The notes under the pieces are model-generated. The model had not been told where the DNA came from and ran no database searches. It saw only the letters and a list, made by a program, of their open reading frames with translations. Shown here one piece after another: positions 1 to 7,192 of a stretch of 8,696 nt of DNA. Position 1 is the first letter of the stretch. Every line of letters begins with the position of its first letter. A program made the position numbers and the translations under genes. Origin of the DNA: Candidatus Omnitrophota bacterium (GTDB taxonomy: Bacteria; Omnitrophota; Gorgyraeia; 2-01-FULL-45-10); the NCBI GenBank assembly GCA_003140915.1, contig PLLI01000093.1, positions 1-8,696 of the forward strand, in the 5' to 3' direction.

Positions 1-412
1 AGTCGATTTCTTCTCCATAGGCACTAACGATCTTATCCAATATTCGCTTGCTGTAGATAGGGTTAATGAGAAGATAGCTTATCTATACGAACCCGCCCAT
101 CCGGCCGTACTACGGCTGATCAGGAACGTCATAGAGAGCGGGCACAACGCCGGGATATGGATCGGGATGTGCGGTGAAATGGCAGGCGATATAATAATGA
201 CCATAATACTTCTCGGGCTCGGCCTGGATGAGTTCAGCACCTCTCCCATAGCGATACCGGAGATCAAGCGGATAATAAGGAGTGTGACGCTCAGGCAGGC
301 CAAAGAGATAGCCCAGGAGGCCGTCACCCTTACGACCGGCAAAGAGGTCGAAAGGTTCGCCAAGAGAAAATTGACCGAGATAGTACCGGATCTTGCTATA
401 GAAGTGGAATGA
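1..412 (+). CDS. ptsI: PTS enzyme I (phosphoenolpyruvate-protein phosphotransferase), C-terminal part
   Basis: Cytoplasmic enzyme I takes phosphate from phosphoenolpyruvate and passes it to HPr, starting the PTS phosphorelay. Only the last 136 residues are visible; the gene runs off the left edge and the first full codon begins at base 2. The fragment carries the PEP-binding barrel motif SIGTNDLIQY (fragment residues 5-14), a DR pair (19-20), and MCGEMAGD (56-63) with the catalytic cysteine at 57. The spacing between these matches E. coli PtsI N454, R465 and C502 exactly, and the implied C-terminus is within a few residues of the family length, so this end looks intact. The His-phosphorylated N-terminal domain lies outside the window. 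PEP synthase and pyruvate phosphate dikinase share the barrel, but GTNDLIQYSLAVDR fits enzyme I best. The internal ATG at 167 is not a start. The next gene follows 3 nt after the TGA, so co-transcription is likely. Confidence 0.93.
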   Translation, partial: VDFFSIGTNDLIQYSLAVDRVNEKIAYLYEPAHPAVLRLIRNVIESGHNAGIWIGMCGEMAGDIIMTIILLGLGLDEFSTSPIAIPEIKRIIRSVTLRQAKEIAQEAVTLTTGKEVERFAKRKLTEIVPDLAIEVE

Positions 413-415
413 CAG

Positions 416-1486
416 ATGCTTTCGCTTGATGACCCGAGATTGTTAGAGAAATACGACAGGTCCGGCATGCTGGCGACGATCGATTCGTTCCCCAGGCAAT
501 GCCTTGAAGCGAAGAATATAGGCTTGGCGTTTAACCTGCCCGATCATTACAAAACCCCCTATCGTAATATAGTCTGCACAGGCCTCGGCGGTTCGGCTAT
601 CGGATCGGACGTCCTGAGATCCTATTTATGGCACGAAGCAAAAGTGCCGCTCTTTGTAAACAGGAATTATCTTTTGCCCGGCTTTGTCGACGAGCGGACG
701 CTTGTCATTGTATCGAGCTATTCGGGGGATACGGAAGAGACGATAAGCGCTTACCGCGATGCCTCAAAGAAGAGGGCGAAATTGATAGTTGTAACTTCCA
801 ATGGGGTTTTGCGTAAACTGGCGGATAAGGATAATGTCCCGGTCGTATCCATACCTAAAGGTTTGCCGCCGCGATGCGCGATCGGCTACATGTTCTTTCC
901 CGCGCTCATACTTTTATCGAAGATAAATATCGTAAAATGCGATTTACGCGCTGTAGACGAGACGATAAAGCTTTTAGATGATATCAGGCGCAATAGGGCC
1001 GGGTTCAGAGTGGGCGAAAAGAAAAACATTGCGAAACTTACCGCCATATCCATCTATGATAAATACCCGGTCATTTACGCAAGCCAGGACTATATGGACT
1101 GCGTGGTAACAAGATGGCGCGGGCAGCTTGCGGAAAACGCGAAGACGCTATCTTCGGGCAATCTTTTTCCGGAGATGAACCACAACGAGATCACGGGATG
1201 GAACAATCCGAAAAAGATACTGAAGGGCTTTATCGCGGTGATCCTGAAGGACGCGCTTGACCATCCGCGGATATCCAGAAGAATGGATATCACAAAAAAG
1301 ATGATAAATAAAGAAGGCCATAGGGTAATTGAAATATCCGCGCTCGGCCGAACGCGGCTGGCGAGGATATTCTCCCTTCTTTACATAGGGGATTTTGTAA
1401 GCGTTTACCTGGCAATATTGAACAGGACGGATCCGACGCCCGTAGAGCGGATAACATATCTTAAAAACGCTTTAAAAGAAAGGTAG
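416..1486 (+). CDS. Bifunctional phosphoglucose/phosphomannose isomerase
   Basis: Predicted to interconvert glucose-6-P or mannose-6-P with fructose-6-P in the cytoplasm. The 356 aa product has two SIS (sugar isomerase) domains and matches the archaeal-type PGI/PMI family rather than classical Pgi. Visible motifs are GLGGSAIGSD (56-65), SSYSGDTEET (100-109, sugar-phosphate loop), PKGLPPR (147-153), WRGQLAENAK (234-243), EMNHNEITGW (253-262) and DPTPVERITYLK (339-350). By analogy with Pyrobaculum PGI/PMI, the catalytic Glu and His should be E240 and H256; this mapping is from memory of the family. Length is normal for the family. The ATG is 3 nt after the ptsI stop with only a weak purine stretch upstream, so translational coupling to ptsI is likely. 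Its product Fru6P links the nucleotidyltransferase and aldolase genes downstream. The relative PGI and PMI activities cannot be read from sequence. Confidence 0.92.
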   Translation: MLSLDDPRLLEKYDRSGMLATIDSFPRQCLEAKNIGLAFNLPDHYKTPYRNIVCTGLGGSAIGSDVLRSYLWHEAKVPLFVNRNYLLPGFVDERTLVIVSSYSGDTEETISAYRDASKKRAKLIVVTSNGVLRKLADKDNVPVVSIPKGLPPRCAIGYMFFPALILLSKINIVKCDLRAVDETIKLLDDIRRNRAGFRVGEKKNIAKLTAISIYDKYPVIYASQDYMDCVVTRWRGQLAENAKTLSSGNLFPEMNHNEITGWNNPKKILKGFIAVILKDALDHPRISRRMDITKKMINKEGHRVIEISALGRTRLARIFSLLYIGDFVSVYLAILNRTDPTPVERITYLKNALKER

Positions 1487-1493
1487 TCATTTT

Positions 1494-2255
1494 ATGACGC
1501 TTATAATTTTAGCGGCAGGTTACGCGGTGAGGCTTCAGCCCTTGACTCTCGATACATCCAAGTCTCTGCTTCCGATAGGCGGCAAGTCGATGATCGCGAG
1601 GATACTCGAGCATGTTTTAAAGGTAAAGGGCATCTCCTCTATCTACATAATCACGAATTCCAAATTCTTCAAAAATTTCAGCGATTGGCTGAAAGCATCC
1701 AAACACGAAAAAAAGATATCCCTGATATGCGACGGCACGACGAGTAACGAGAACAGGCTCGGCGCGATAAAGGACCTGGAATTCGTAATAAAAGAGGAAT
1801 CGATCGCAGGGGATATCCTGGTGGTCGCGGGCGACAATCTCTTCGAATTCGACCTGAATAGTTTTCTCAAGTTCGCCGCAAAAAAGGACGGAGTTTCGAT
1901 AGCCGTCCATGATATAGGCTCGATAGAGCTTGCCAGGAACTTCGGCGTCGTGAAGATAGACGCCGATAATAGGGTCATTGACTTCGAAGAGAAACCCGAA
2001 AAACCGAAATCGTCCCTCATATCTACGGGGATATACTATTTTCCGAAAGATAAAGTTGCATTTATAAACGAATATGTTAAAATGCAGAACAAGCTTGACG
2101 CCCCAGGTAATCGCCTCGGGTGGCTTGCGAAGCGCGACAAGGTTTACGGGTTCGCCTTCTCCGAAGATCGGTATGACATAGGGAATATGGAATCTTACAG
2201 GAAGGCAGATGAGGAATATTTAAAGAAGGAGAAAAATAAGAGTGACGAAACATAA
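1494..2255 (+). CDS. Sugar-1-phosphate nucleotidyltransferase (NTP_transferase family)
   Basis: Predicted cytoplasmic enzyme that joins a sugar-1-phosphate to an NTP to make an NDP-sugar and pyrophosphate. The 253 aa product has the N-terminal nucleotide-binding signature [13 protein letters not shown] (6-18) followed by [13 protein letters not shown] (22-34), the metal-binding VAGDNLF (111-117), FEEKPEKP (164-171), and the C-terminal pair PGNRLGWL (204-211) and YDIG (227-230). The length fits single-domain glucose-1-P thymidylyl/uridylyltransferases. There is no left-handed beta-helix acyltransferase domain of the GlmU kind. The usual GTR triplet of the signature is AVR here, so the nucleotide and sugar specificity are not safe to name. 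No rml or other NDP-sugar genes are adjacent. The start follows the isomerase stop by 7 nt, with GAAAGG at 1478-1483 as ribosome binding site. The last 14 nt overlap metK. Confidence 0.85.
   Translation: MTLIILAAGYAVRLQPLTLDTSKSLLPIGGKSMIARILEHVLKVKGISSIYIITNSKFFKNFSDWLKASKHEKKISLICDGTTSNENRLGAIKDLEFVIKEESIAGDILVVAGDNLFEFDLNSFLKFAAKKDGVSIAVHDIGSIELARNFGVVKIDADNRVIDFEEKPEKPKSSLISTGIYYFPKDKVAFINEYVKMQNKLDAPGNRLGWLAKRDKVYGFAFSEDRYDIGNMESYRKADEEYLKKEKNKSDET
2226..2231 (+). promoter_or_regulatory. Ribosome binding site for metK, inside the previous gene
   Basis: AAGGAG lies 10 nt before the GTG at 2242 and inside the end of the nucleotidyltransferase gene. It supports the non-ATG start of metK; there is no in-frame ATG near enough to preserve the conserved N-terminus ([16 protein letters not shown]). 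Confidence 0.8.
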
Positions 2256-3414
2256 ATATCTCTTCACTTCGGAAAGCGTGACCGAAGGGCATCCGGATAA
2301 AGTTTGCGATCAGGTCTCGGACGGAGTTCTCGACGAGGTTTTGAAACAGGACCCCTCCGGCCGCGTGGCCTGTGAAACATACGTGACGATGGGCCTTATA
2401 ATAATAGGCGGAGAGATAACGACCAGCGCTTACGTCGACATACACAAACTCTGCAGGGGTATCCTTAAAGATATCGGGTATAGCCATCCGAAATACGGAT
2501 TCGATTATCACACATGCGCCATATTGAACGCCATACACACACAGTCGCCCGACATAGCGCTCGGCGTGGATAAGGGCGGGGCCGGCGACCAGGGCATGAT
2601 GATGGGTTATGCCTGCAACGAGACTCCGGAACTTATGCCGCTTCCCATAATGCTCGCCCACAAGCTGTGCCGGCGGATGGCGGAGCTGCGTAAAAATAAT
2701 ACGTTGAAATATCTGGGCCCCGACGGTAAAGCGCAGGTTACGGTAGAATACCTCGATGACAAGCCTGCCCGGGTGACATCGATAGTCCTGGCCTCTCAGC
2801 ATACAGAGGAGGCCGTAGACAAGAAGACGGGCTTGTTTTCCGAAGACGCGAGGCGGGAGATCATAGCTAAGGTTGCCAGGCCGGTCTTAAAAGATTATCT
2901 CGACAAAGAGACGCAGTTTTTTATTAACCAGACCGGTATATTTTTGGTCGGCGGCCCGCAGTCCGATACCGGGATGACCGGCCGCAAGATAGTGGTCGAT
3001 ACCTACGGCGGAACGGTCCCGCACGGCGGAGGCGCTTTCTCCGGAAAAGACCCTACAAAAGTCGACCGCTCGGCGGCGTACATGGGGCGCTACATAGCGA
3101 AGAACCTTGTTGCGGCGGGGATCGCCGATAAACTCATGATCCAGCTTGCGTATGTCATCGGCCGCGCGGATCCGGTATCGGTAATGGTAAATACTTACGG
3201 GACGGGAAAATTGAGCGACGACAAGATAATAACGATAATACAGGAGCATTTTGAATTGACGCCGCACGGGATCATGGCGGAATTAAAACTGCGCGAATCG
3301 GACGGATTAAGATACAGGCAGACAGCGGCCTACGGGCACTTCGGCAGGGACGGAGAATCTTTCACGTGGGAAAAGACCGATATGGTCAAGGATCTTAAAA
3401 AGTACGTAAAATAG
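2242..3414 (+). CDS. metK: Methionine adenosyltransferase (S-adenosylmethionine synthase)
   Basis: Makes S-adenosylmethionine from methionine and ATP in the cytoplasm, as a homo-oligomer. The 390 aa product is full length for the bacterial family and almost textbook: [13 protein letters not shown] (8-20, ATP/metal His17 and Asp19), Glu45 in ACETYV, signature 1 GAGDQG (113-118) with [15 protein letters not shown] after it, [11 protein letters not shown] (247-257), and the P-loop-like signature 2 [19 protein letters not shown] (262-280). The start is GTG, chosen because a strong ribosome binding site lies 10 nt upstream and the conserved region begins at once. It overlaps the preceding gene by 14 nt in another frame, so the two are probably translationally coupled. 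No SAM riboswitch-like leader can exist directly ahead of it, because the upstream sequence is coding. The partner ahcY follows after 76 nt, and together they cover SAM synthesis and SAH removal. Confidence 0.98.
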   Translation: MTKHKYLFTSESVTEGHPDKVCDQVSDGVLDEVLKQDPSGRVACETYVTMGLIIIGGEITTSAYVDIHKLCRGILKDIGYSHPKYGFDYHTCAILNAIHTQSPDIALGVDKGGAGDQGMMMGYACNETPELMPLPIMLAHKLCRRMAELRKNNTLKYLGPDGKAQVTVEYLDDKPARVTSIVLASQHTEEAVDKKTGLFSEDARREIIAKVARPVLKDYLDKETQFFINQTGIFLVGGPQSDTGMTGRKIVVDTYGGTVPHGGGAFSGKDPTKVDRSAAYMGRYIAKNLVAAGIADKLMIQLAYVIGRADPVSVMVNTYGTGKLSDDKIITIIQEHFELTPHGIMAELKLRESDGLRYRQTAAYGHFGRDGESFTWEKTDMVKDLKKYVK

Positions 3415-3478
3415 GTTGTAGGGTGTGGGGTGAAAGAAAGCTCCGTATCCTAGAACCTAGAACCTACAACCTAGAACC
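3412..3478 (+). repeat. Heptamer-repeat inverted structure between metK and ahcY
   Basis: Bases 3451-3478 are four head-to-tail 7-nt units: TAGAACC, TAGAACC, TACAACC, TAGAACC. At the other end of the gap, TAGGTTGTAGG (3412-3422, including the metK stop codon) is the exact reverse complement of CCTACAACCTA (3463-3473): an 11-bp perfect inverted repeat with a 40-nt loop. Continuing inward from the left arm, GGTTGTA, GGGTGTG and GGGTGAA (3414-3434) look like degraded copies of the complementary heptamer GGTTNTA in the same 7-nt phase. No T-tract follows the right arm, so this is not a standard intrinsic terminator. It may be a short tandem/dispersed intergenic repeat or an mRNA stem between the two cistrons. 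Its function is unknown. Confidence 0.7.
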
Positions 3479-3482
3479 CGTC

Positions 3483-3487
3483 AGGAG
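3483..3487 (+). promoter_or_regulatory. Ribosome binding site for ahcY (bears on which ATG is used)
   Basis: AGGAG sits just after the heptamer array. It is only 3 nt before the ATG at 3491 but 6 nt before the in-frame ATG at 3494, so the second ATG is the better-spaced start. The two proteins differ by one methionine. Confidence 0.7.
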
Positions 3488-3490
3488 AAT

Positions 3491-4750
3491 ATGATGCGGT
3501 ATGACATTAAGAATTTAGCCCTCGCGAACAAGGGCAGGCTTAGGATAGAGTGGGCGAACGAATATATGAACGTCCTCTCATTAGTCAGGAAGCATTTCAA
3601 GAAAGAGAAGCCCCTCAAAGGATTGAGGATAGCGGCCTGCTTGCACGTTACCACCGAGACGGCGAACCTTGTCCATACATTAAAGGAAGGCGGGGCCGAT
3701 GTCGCTATCTGTGCGTCAAATCCGCTCAGCACCCAGGACGATGTCGCCGCCGCGCTCGTAAAAGATTACAGGATCCCGACATTTGCGATCAAGGGCGAGA
3801 AGAGCAAGACGTATTACGGACACATAAACAGCGTTTTAGAGATGAGGCCTAACATCACGATGGATGACGGGGCAGACCTTGTCTCTACCGTCCAGAAGTC
3901 CAAACGCCACCTTGTTAAAGATATATTGGGCGGGACCGAAGAGACGACCACCGGCGTTATAAGGCTGAAGAGCCTGGAGAAGCAGAAATTGTTAGCCTAT
4001 CCGATAATCGCGGTGAACGAGGCTCTCACGAAACATCTCTTCGATAACCGCTACGGGACCGGCCAGTCGACCATAGATGGGATAGTGCGCGCGACCAACG
4101 TATTGCTGGCGGGATTGAACTTTGTAGTCTGCGGTTACGGATGGTGCGGCAGAGGGCTTGCCATGCGCGCCAGGGGGATGGGCGCGAACGTTACCATCAC
4201 AGAGGTAGACCCGCTAAAGGCGCTCGAGGCCATGATGGACGGCTACACGGTCACGCCTTTAAAAGAGGCGTGCAGGAAGGCGGATGTCATAGTTACCCTG
4301 ACCGGCGACATACATGTTATAAGGGACGAACACTTTAAAATAATGAAAGACGGCGCTATCGTAGCTAATTCCGGACATTTTAACGTCGAGATCGACATAC
4401 CCGCGCTTGAAAAGCTTGCGGTCAGGAAACGGACGGTAAGGGATTATGTGGAAGAGTATACGCTCAAGAACGGCAGGCGTGTGAACCTTCTTGGCGAGGG
4501 AAGGCTCATTAACCTCGCTTCGGCGGAAGGCCATCCCGCGAGCGTAATGGACATGAGTTTCGCCAACCAGGCTTTGGCCTGCGAATATATAGCCAAGAAC
4601 CACAAGTCCCTCGAGCGAAAAGTTTACGACGTGCCTGAGTTTATAGACAAGAACATAGCAAAATTGAAATTGGAATCACTTGGTGTCAGGATCGACACTC
4701 TGACAGAAGAGCAGAGGAAGTATCTTGATAGCTGGGAGATGGGAACGTAG
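3491..4750 (+). CDS. ahcY: S-adenosylhomocysteinase (adenosylhomocysteinase)
   Basis: NAD-dependent cytoplasmic hydrolase that splits S-adenosylhomocysteine into adenosine and homocysteine, relieving inhibition of methyltransferases. The 419 aa product (418 if the second ATG is used) shows [10 protein letters not shown] (51-60), [16 protein letters not shown] (74-89), DDGADLV (125-131), [13 protein letters not shown] (147-159), [19 protein letters not shown] (180-198; K181, D185 and N186 match the catalytic Lys/Asp/Asn), the NAD Rossmann loop GYGWCGRG (215-222), [10 protein letters not shown] (293-302) and [17 protein letters not shown] (346-362). It ends in [10 protein letters not shown] and lacks the KPDHYRY tail of the long mesophile enzymes and the insert that goes with them. 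That makes it the compact archaeal/thermophile-type form. It is separated from metK by the heptamer-repeat gap and lies 19 nt before the aldolase gene. Both are probably in the same operon. Confidence 0.97.
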   Translation: MMRYDIKNLALANKGRLRIEWANEYMNVLSLVRKHFKKEKPLKGLRIAACLHVTTETANLVHTLKEGGADVAICASNPLSTQDDVAAALVKDYRIPTFAIKGEKSKTYYGHINSVLEMRPNITMDDGADLVSTVQKSKRHLVKDILGGTEETTTGVIRLKSLEKQKLLAYPIIAVNEALTKHLFDNRYGTGQSTIDGIVRATNVLLAGLNFVVCGYGWCGRGLAMRARGMGANVTITEVDPLKALEAMMDGYTVTPLKEACRKADVIVTLTGDIHVIRDEHFKIMKDGAIVANSGHFNVEIDIPALEKLAVRKRTVRDYVEEYTLKNGRRVNLLGEGRLINLASAEGHPASVMDMSFANQALACEYIAKNHKSLERKVYDVPEFIDKNIAKLKLESLGVRIDTLTEEQRKYLDSWEMGT

Positions 4751-4769
4751 AGAGGAGAATTGAATAGCA

Positions 4770-6095
4770 ATGGGTAGAAGGCCGATCGACATGGACAGAC
4801 TTGCAATGGATCTTATTTTAACTGATTCTCTCGATGAGAAGAAAAAACTGGCAAAGAAGATAACGGATATCGCATATAAGAAAGGGATATTCCTTTCGAG
4901 CATAAACGAGTTTTACCTGGCGCGGGGAAAGGGAGAGGTCCCCAACAATTTCACGACGCCCGCAATGAACCTGAGGGTGCTTACTTACGATCTCGCCAAG
5001 GCCATATTCCGGGTGGCTAAGAAGAATAATGCCGGCGCATTCATATTTGAGATAGCAAAATCCGAGATGGGCTATACGGGCCAGCCGGCGGTGGAATATA
5101 CGGCTGTCTGTCTTGCCGCGGCAATAAAGGAAGGATGGGCCGGCCCGGTATTCATACAGGGTGATCACTTCCAGGCGAACGCGAAGAATTATAAAGAGAA
5201 CCCGGAGAAAGAAGTCGATAGTTTAAAGGCACTGATCGCTCATGCCCTGGAGGCCGGATTCTATAATATCGATATCGATTCTTCGACGCTCGTAGATCTT
5301 TCTAAGCCGGACATAAAGAAACAACAGGAGTTAAATTACGAAGTCTGCGCTCTCCTCACGAACTTTATCCGCCAGAACCAGCCGCGCGGCATAGAGGTTT
5401 CCGTCGGCGGCGAGATAGGCGAGGTCGGGCACCAGAATTCGACCCCGGAAGACCTGCGCGCTTTCATGTCCGGGTATAAAGAGCGCCTCCGCAAAAGGCG
5501 GTGCGGGATATCAAAAATAAGCGTCCAGACCGGAACTTCGCATGGAGGCGTGGTTTTGCCGGATGGGACGATCGCCAAGGTCAAGCTCGATTTCGATACG
5601 CTGAGGACCCTCTCGAAACTCGCGCGCGAAGAGTACGGGTTATCCGGCGCGGTCCAGCACGGCGCATCCACATTACCCGATGAGGCCTTCGGCAAATTTC
5701 CTGAGGAAGGCACTGCCGAAGTCCATCTCGCGACAGGTTTCCAGAATATGGTCTATGACAGCCTCCACTTTCCGAAAGAGCTTAAAGATAAGATCTATGA
5801 TTGGGTAAAGAAAAACCTTGCCTCTGAGAAGAAGGCCGACCAGACAGAGGAGCAGTTCCTTTACAGCGCGAGAAAGAAAGCGCTCGGGCCGTTCAAGAAA
5901 GAGATAATGGGGCTGAGCGCGGACATAAGGGAGAAGATAGCCAAAGAGATCGAAGCGAAGTTCGAATTCCTTTTCGAGAAACTCAACGTACATAATACGC
6001 GCGAACTCGTATCGCAGCACACTACCTTGAAAAGAGTAATATCAAGGAAAGGCGCCGGCACTCACGTGCATATGGATGGGGAAGGCGCGGATTAG
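4770..6095 (+). CDS. Class II (zinc-dependent) aldolase, fructose-bisphosphate aldolase-like, long form
   Basis: Predicted to cleave or form a ketose bisphosphate, most likely fructose-1,6-bisphosphate with DHAP and glyceraldehyde-3-P, in the cytoplasm. Visible are QGDHF (130-134; D132 and H133 fit the catalytic Asp and first zinc His), NIDIDSS (166-172), GGEIGEVG (213-220, acidic metal-site region), GTSHGG (255-260; H258) and VQHGAS (295-300; H297), giving the three-histidine zinc site of the class. At 441 aa it is clearly longer than E. coli FbaA (about 359). The extra length is an N-terminal part of about 60 residues and a charged, probably helical C-terminal part from about 350 that ends in HVHMDGEGAD. 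Tagatose-bisphosphate aldolase is an alternative. The catalytic residues argue against a GatZ-type chaperone subunit. AGGAG at 4753-4757 is 12 nt upstream, a long spacing. It converges with the permease gene, with one base between stops. Confidence 0.82.
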   Translation: MGRRPIDMDRLAMDLILTDSLDEKKKLAKKITDIAYKKGIFLSSINEFYLARGKGEVPNNFTTPAMNLRVLTYDLAKAIFRVAKKNNAGAFIFEIAKSEMGYTGQPAVEYTAVCLAAAIKEGWAGPVFIQGDHFQANAKNYKENPEKEVDSLKALIAHALEAGFYNIDIDSSTLVDLSKPDIKKQQELNYEVCALLTNFIRQNQPRGIEVSVGGEIGEVGHQNSTPEDLRAFMSGYKERLRKRRCGISKISVQTGTSHGGVVLPDGTIAKVKLDFDTLRTLSKLAREEYGLSGAVQHGASTLPDEAFGKFPEEGTAEVHLATGFQNMVYDSLHFPKELKDKIYDWVKKNLASEKKADQTEEQFLYSARKKALGPFKKEIMGLSADIREKIAKEIEAKFEFLFEKLNVHNTRELVSQHTTLKRVISRKGAGTHVHMDGEGAD

Positions 6096-6096
6096 C

Positions 6097-7188
6097 TCAC
6101 ATCCTCTTGTTGATAAGATATATCCCGATAATAGCAAAAACCATATTGCCCAGCCATGCCGATGCGATGGGCGGCAATATCCCGGCCTTGCCAAAAGCTA
6201 TGCTTATGGCAAGGCAGGCATAATATAACAAGCCTATTGCGATCGACATCCCCACCCCTATCATCACACCGCCGCGGGTCGTTATCAGGGCGAACGGCGC
6301 CCCTATCAATATTATCACTAGGCTTATGACGGAGAACGAGATCTTCTGGTGCAGGTCGACCGTGAGCCCTCTGACGAACTTGGTGCTGGCGCCCCTGAAA
6401 TTTTTTATGTAGTTCTTGAGTTCCGCGTAACTCATATATTCCGAATGCCACTCCTTATACGCAAAATCCCTGGGCCTCTCTTTTAATGGAATTATCTTTT
6501 CGGCGTAAAACGTAGGCTCACTCAGGATCTTACCGGTATTATCTATCTTCCACATGATCACTTTATAAAATTTCCATGAATCGCCCGTCCAGACGCCCGA
6601 CTGGGCCGTGATCTTGGAGACGAGGTTTTCCGATATGTCATGTTCATGGACTATTACGTCCGTAAGAAGCTTCTTTTCAGTATCGTATAGTCTCGCGAAG
6701 ACTATCCTGTTGCCGGCGCCGTAAACAGCGACGTTCTCGATGACCTTCTGCGGATTATTTTTGCGCTTTTCTTTTTCGAGCTCGTCTCGCCTTATCATGT
6801 TGGAGACTTTTGAACTTATCGGTATCACCCTGTCGCTCACGATGAATGACGCAATGCTTATAATGAGGCCGAGAATGACGAGAGGAGACATCACTCGCCA
6901 AAGGCTTATGCCGCTCGATTTCATAGCCGTTATCTCGTTATTCTTATTCAGGTTGCTCAATATGAATATGGTGGAGAGCAATACAGCCATCGGCGTTACC
7001 TGTAAAATGATGGTCGGGGAATAGTATATGTAGAAGGCGGCCAATGAAGAGGCAGGGATCTTGAATTTGACGATATCCTCTATGAATGAGAATATGTCGA
7101 TGATTATTGCCATTATGGTAAATATGAAGAGGCACCATACGAATGGCGATAAGAAACCCCTGACCATATATCTGTCTATTATTTTCAT
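6097..7188 (-). CDS. LptF/LptG (YjgP/YjgQ) family permease, lipopolysaccharide export
   Basis: Inner-membrane permease of the LptB2FG transporter, which extracts lipopolysaccharide from the inner membrane and feeds the Lpt bridge. The 363 aa product has the family layout: three N-terminal membrane segments (about 13-37, 56-79, 98-118), a soluble periplasmic beta-jellyroll region (about 120-278), and three C-terminal segments (about 283-305, 308-330, 340-360). The conserved cytoplasmic coupling stretch NNEITAMKSSGISLWR (83-98) follows segment 2, and IGAPFAL (295-301) is typical of segment 4. Length is normal. Only one of the LptF/LptG pair is in view and I cannot assign which. The start follows comF by 4 nt; AGAGGG on the minus strand (7204-7199) is 10 nt from the ATG. 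The 3' end meets the aldolase gene with one base between stops, and I see no hairpin-plus-T-tract terminator there. Confidence 0.9.
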   Translation of the reverse strand: MKIIDRYMVRGFLSPFVWCLFIFTIMAIIIDIFSFIEDIVKFKIPASSLAAFYIYYSPTIILQVTPMAVLLSTIFILSNLNKNNEITAMKSSGISLWRVMSPLVILGLIISIASFIVSDRVIPISSKVSNMIRRDELEKEKRKNNPQKVIENVAVYGAGNRIVFARLYDTEKKLLTDVIVHEHDISENLVSKITAQSGVWTGDSWKFYKVIMWKIDNTGKILSEPTFYAEKIIPLKERPRDFAYKEWHSEYMSYAELKNYIKNFRGASTKFVRGLTVDLHQKISFSVISLVIILIGAPFALITTRGGVMIGVGMSIAIGLLYYACLAISIAFGKAGILPPIASAWLGNMVFAIIGIYLINKRM

Positions 7189-7192
7189 GCGG

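Noticed and set aside
405..420. ptsI and the PGI/PMI gene are in the same reading frame, with only TGA-CAG between the coding stretches, so readthrough or a UGA recoding could yield a fusion protein.
   Set aside because: Both proteins have natural family ends at this junction, and TGA also ends comF and the LPS permease at sensible positions. Two adjacent genes in one frame is a one-in-three event.
2077..2802. A 241-codon open stretch on the minus strand across the nucleotidyltransferase end and metK.
   Set aside because: It is antisense to two clearly real genes, and its product resembles no family and has no ribosome binding site I can defend. It is a shadow of strong codon bias.
3415..3490. 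Intrinsic terminator or SAM-responsive riboswitch between metK and ahcY.
   Set aside because: The 11-bp stem has a 40-nt loop and no T-tract, and the 76-nt gap is mostly heptamer repeats, lacking the multi-helix core of known SAM or SAH riboswitches.
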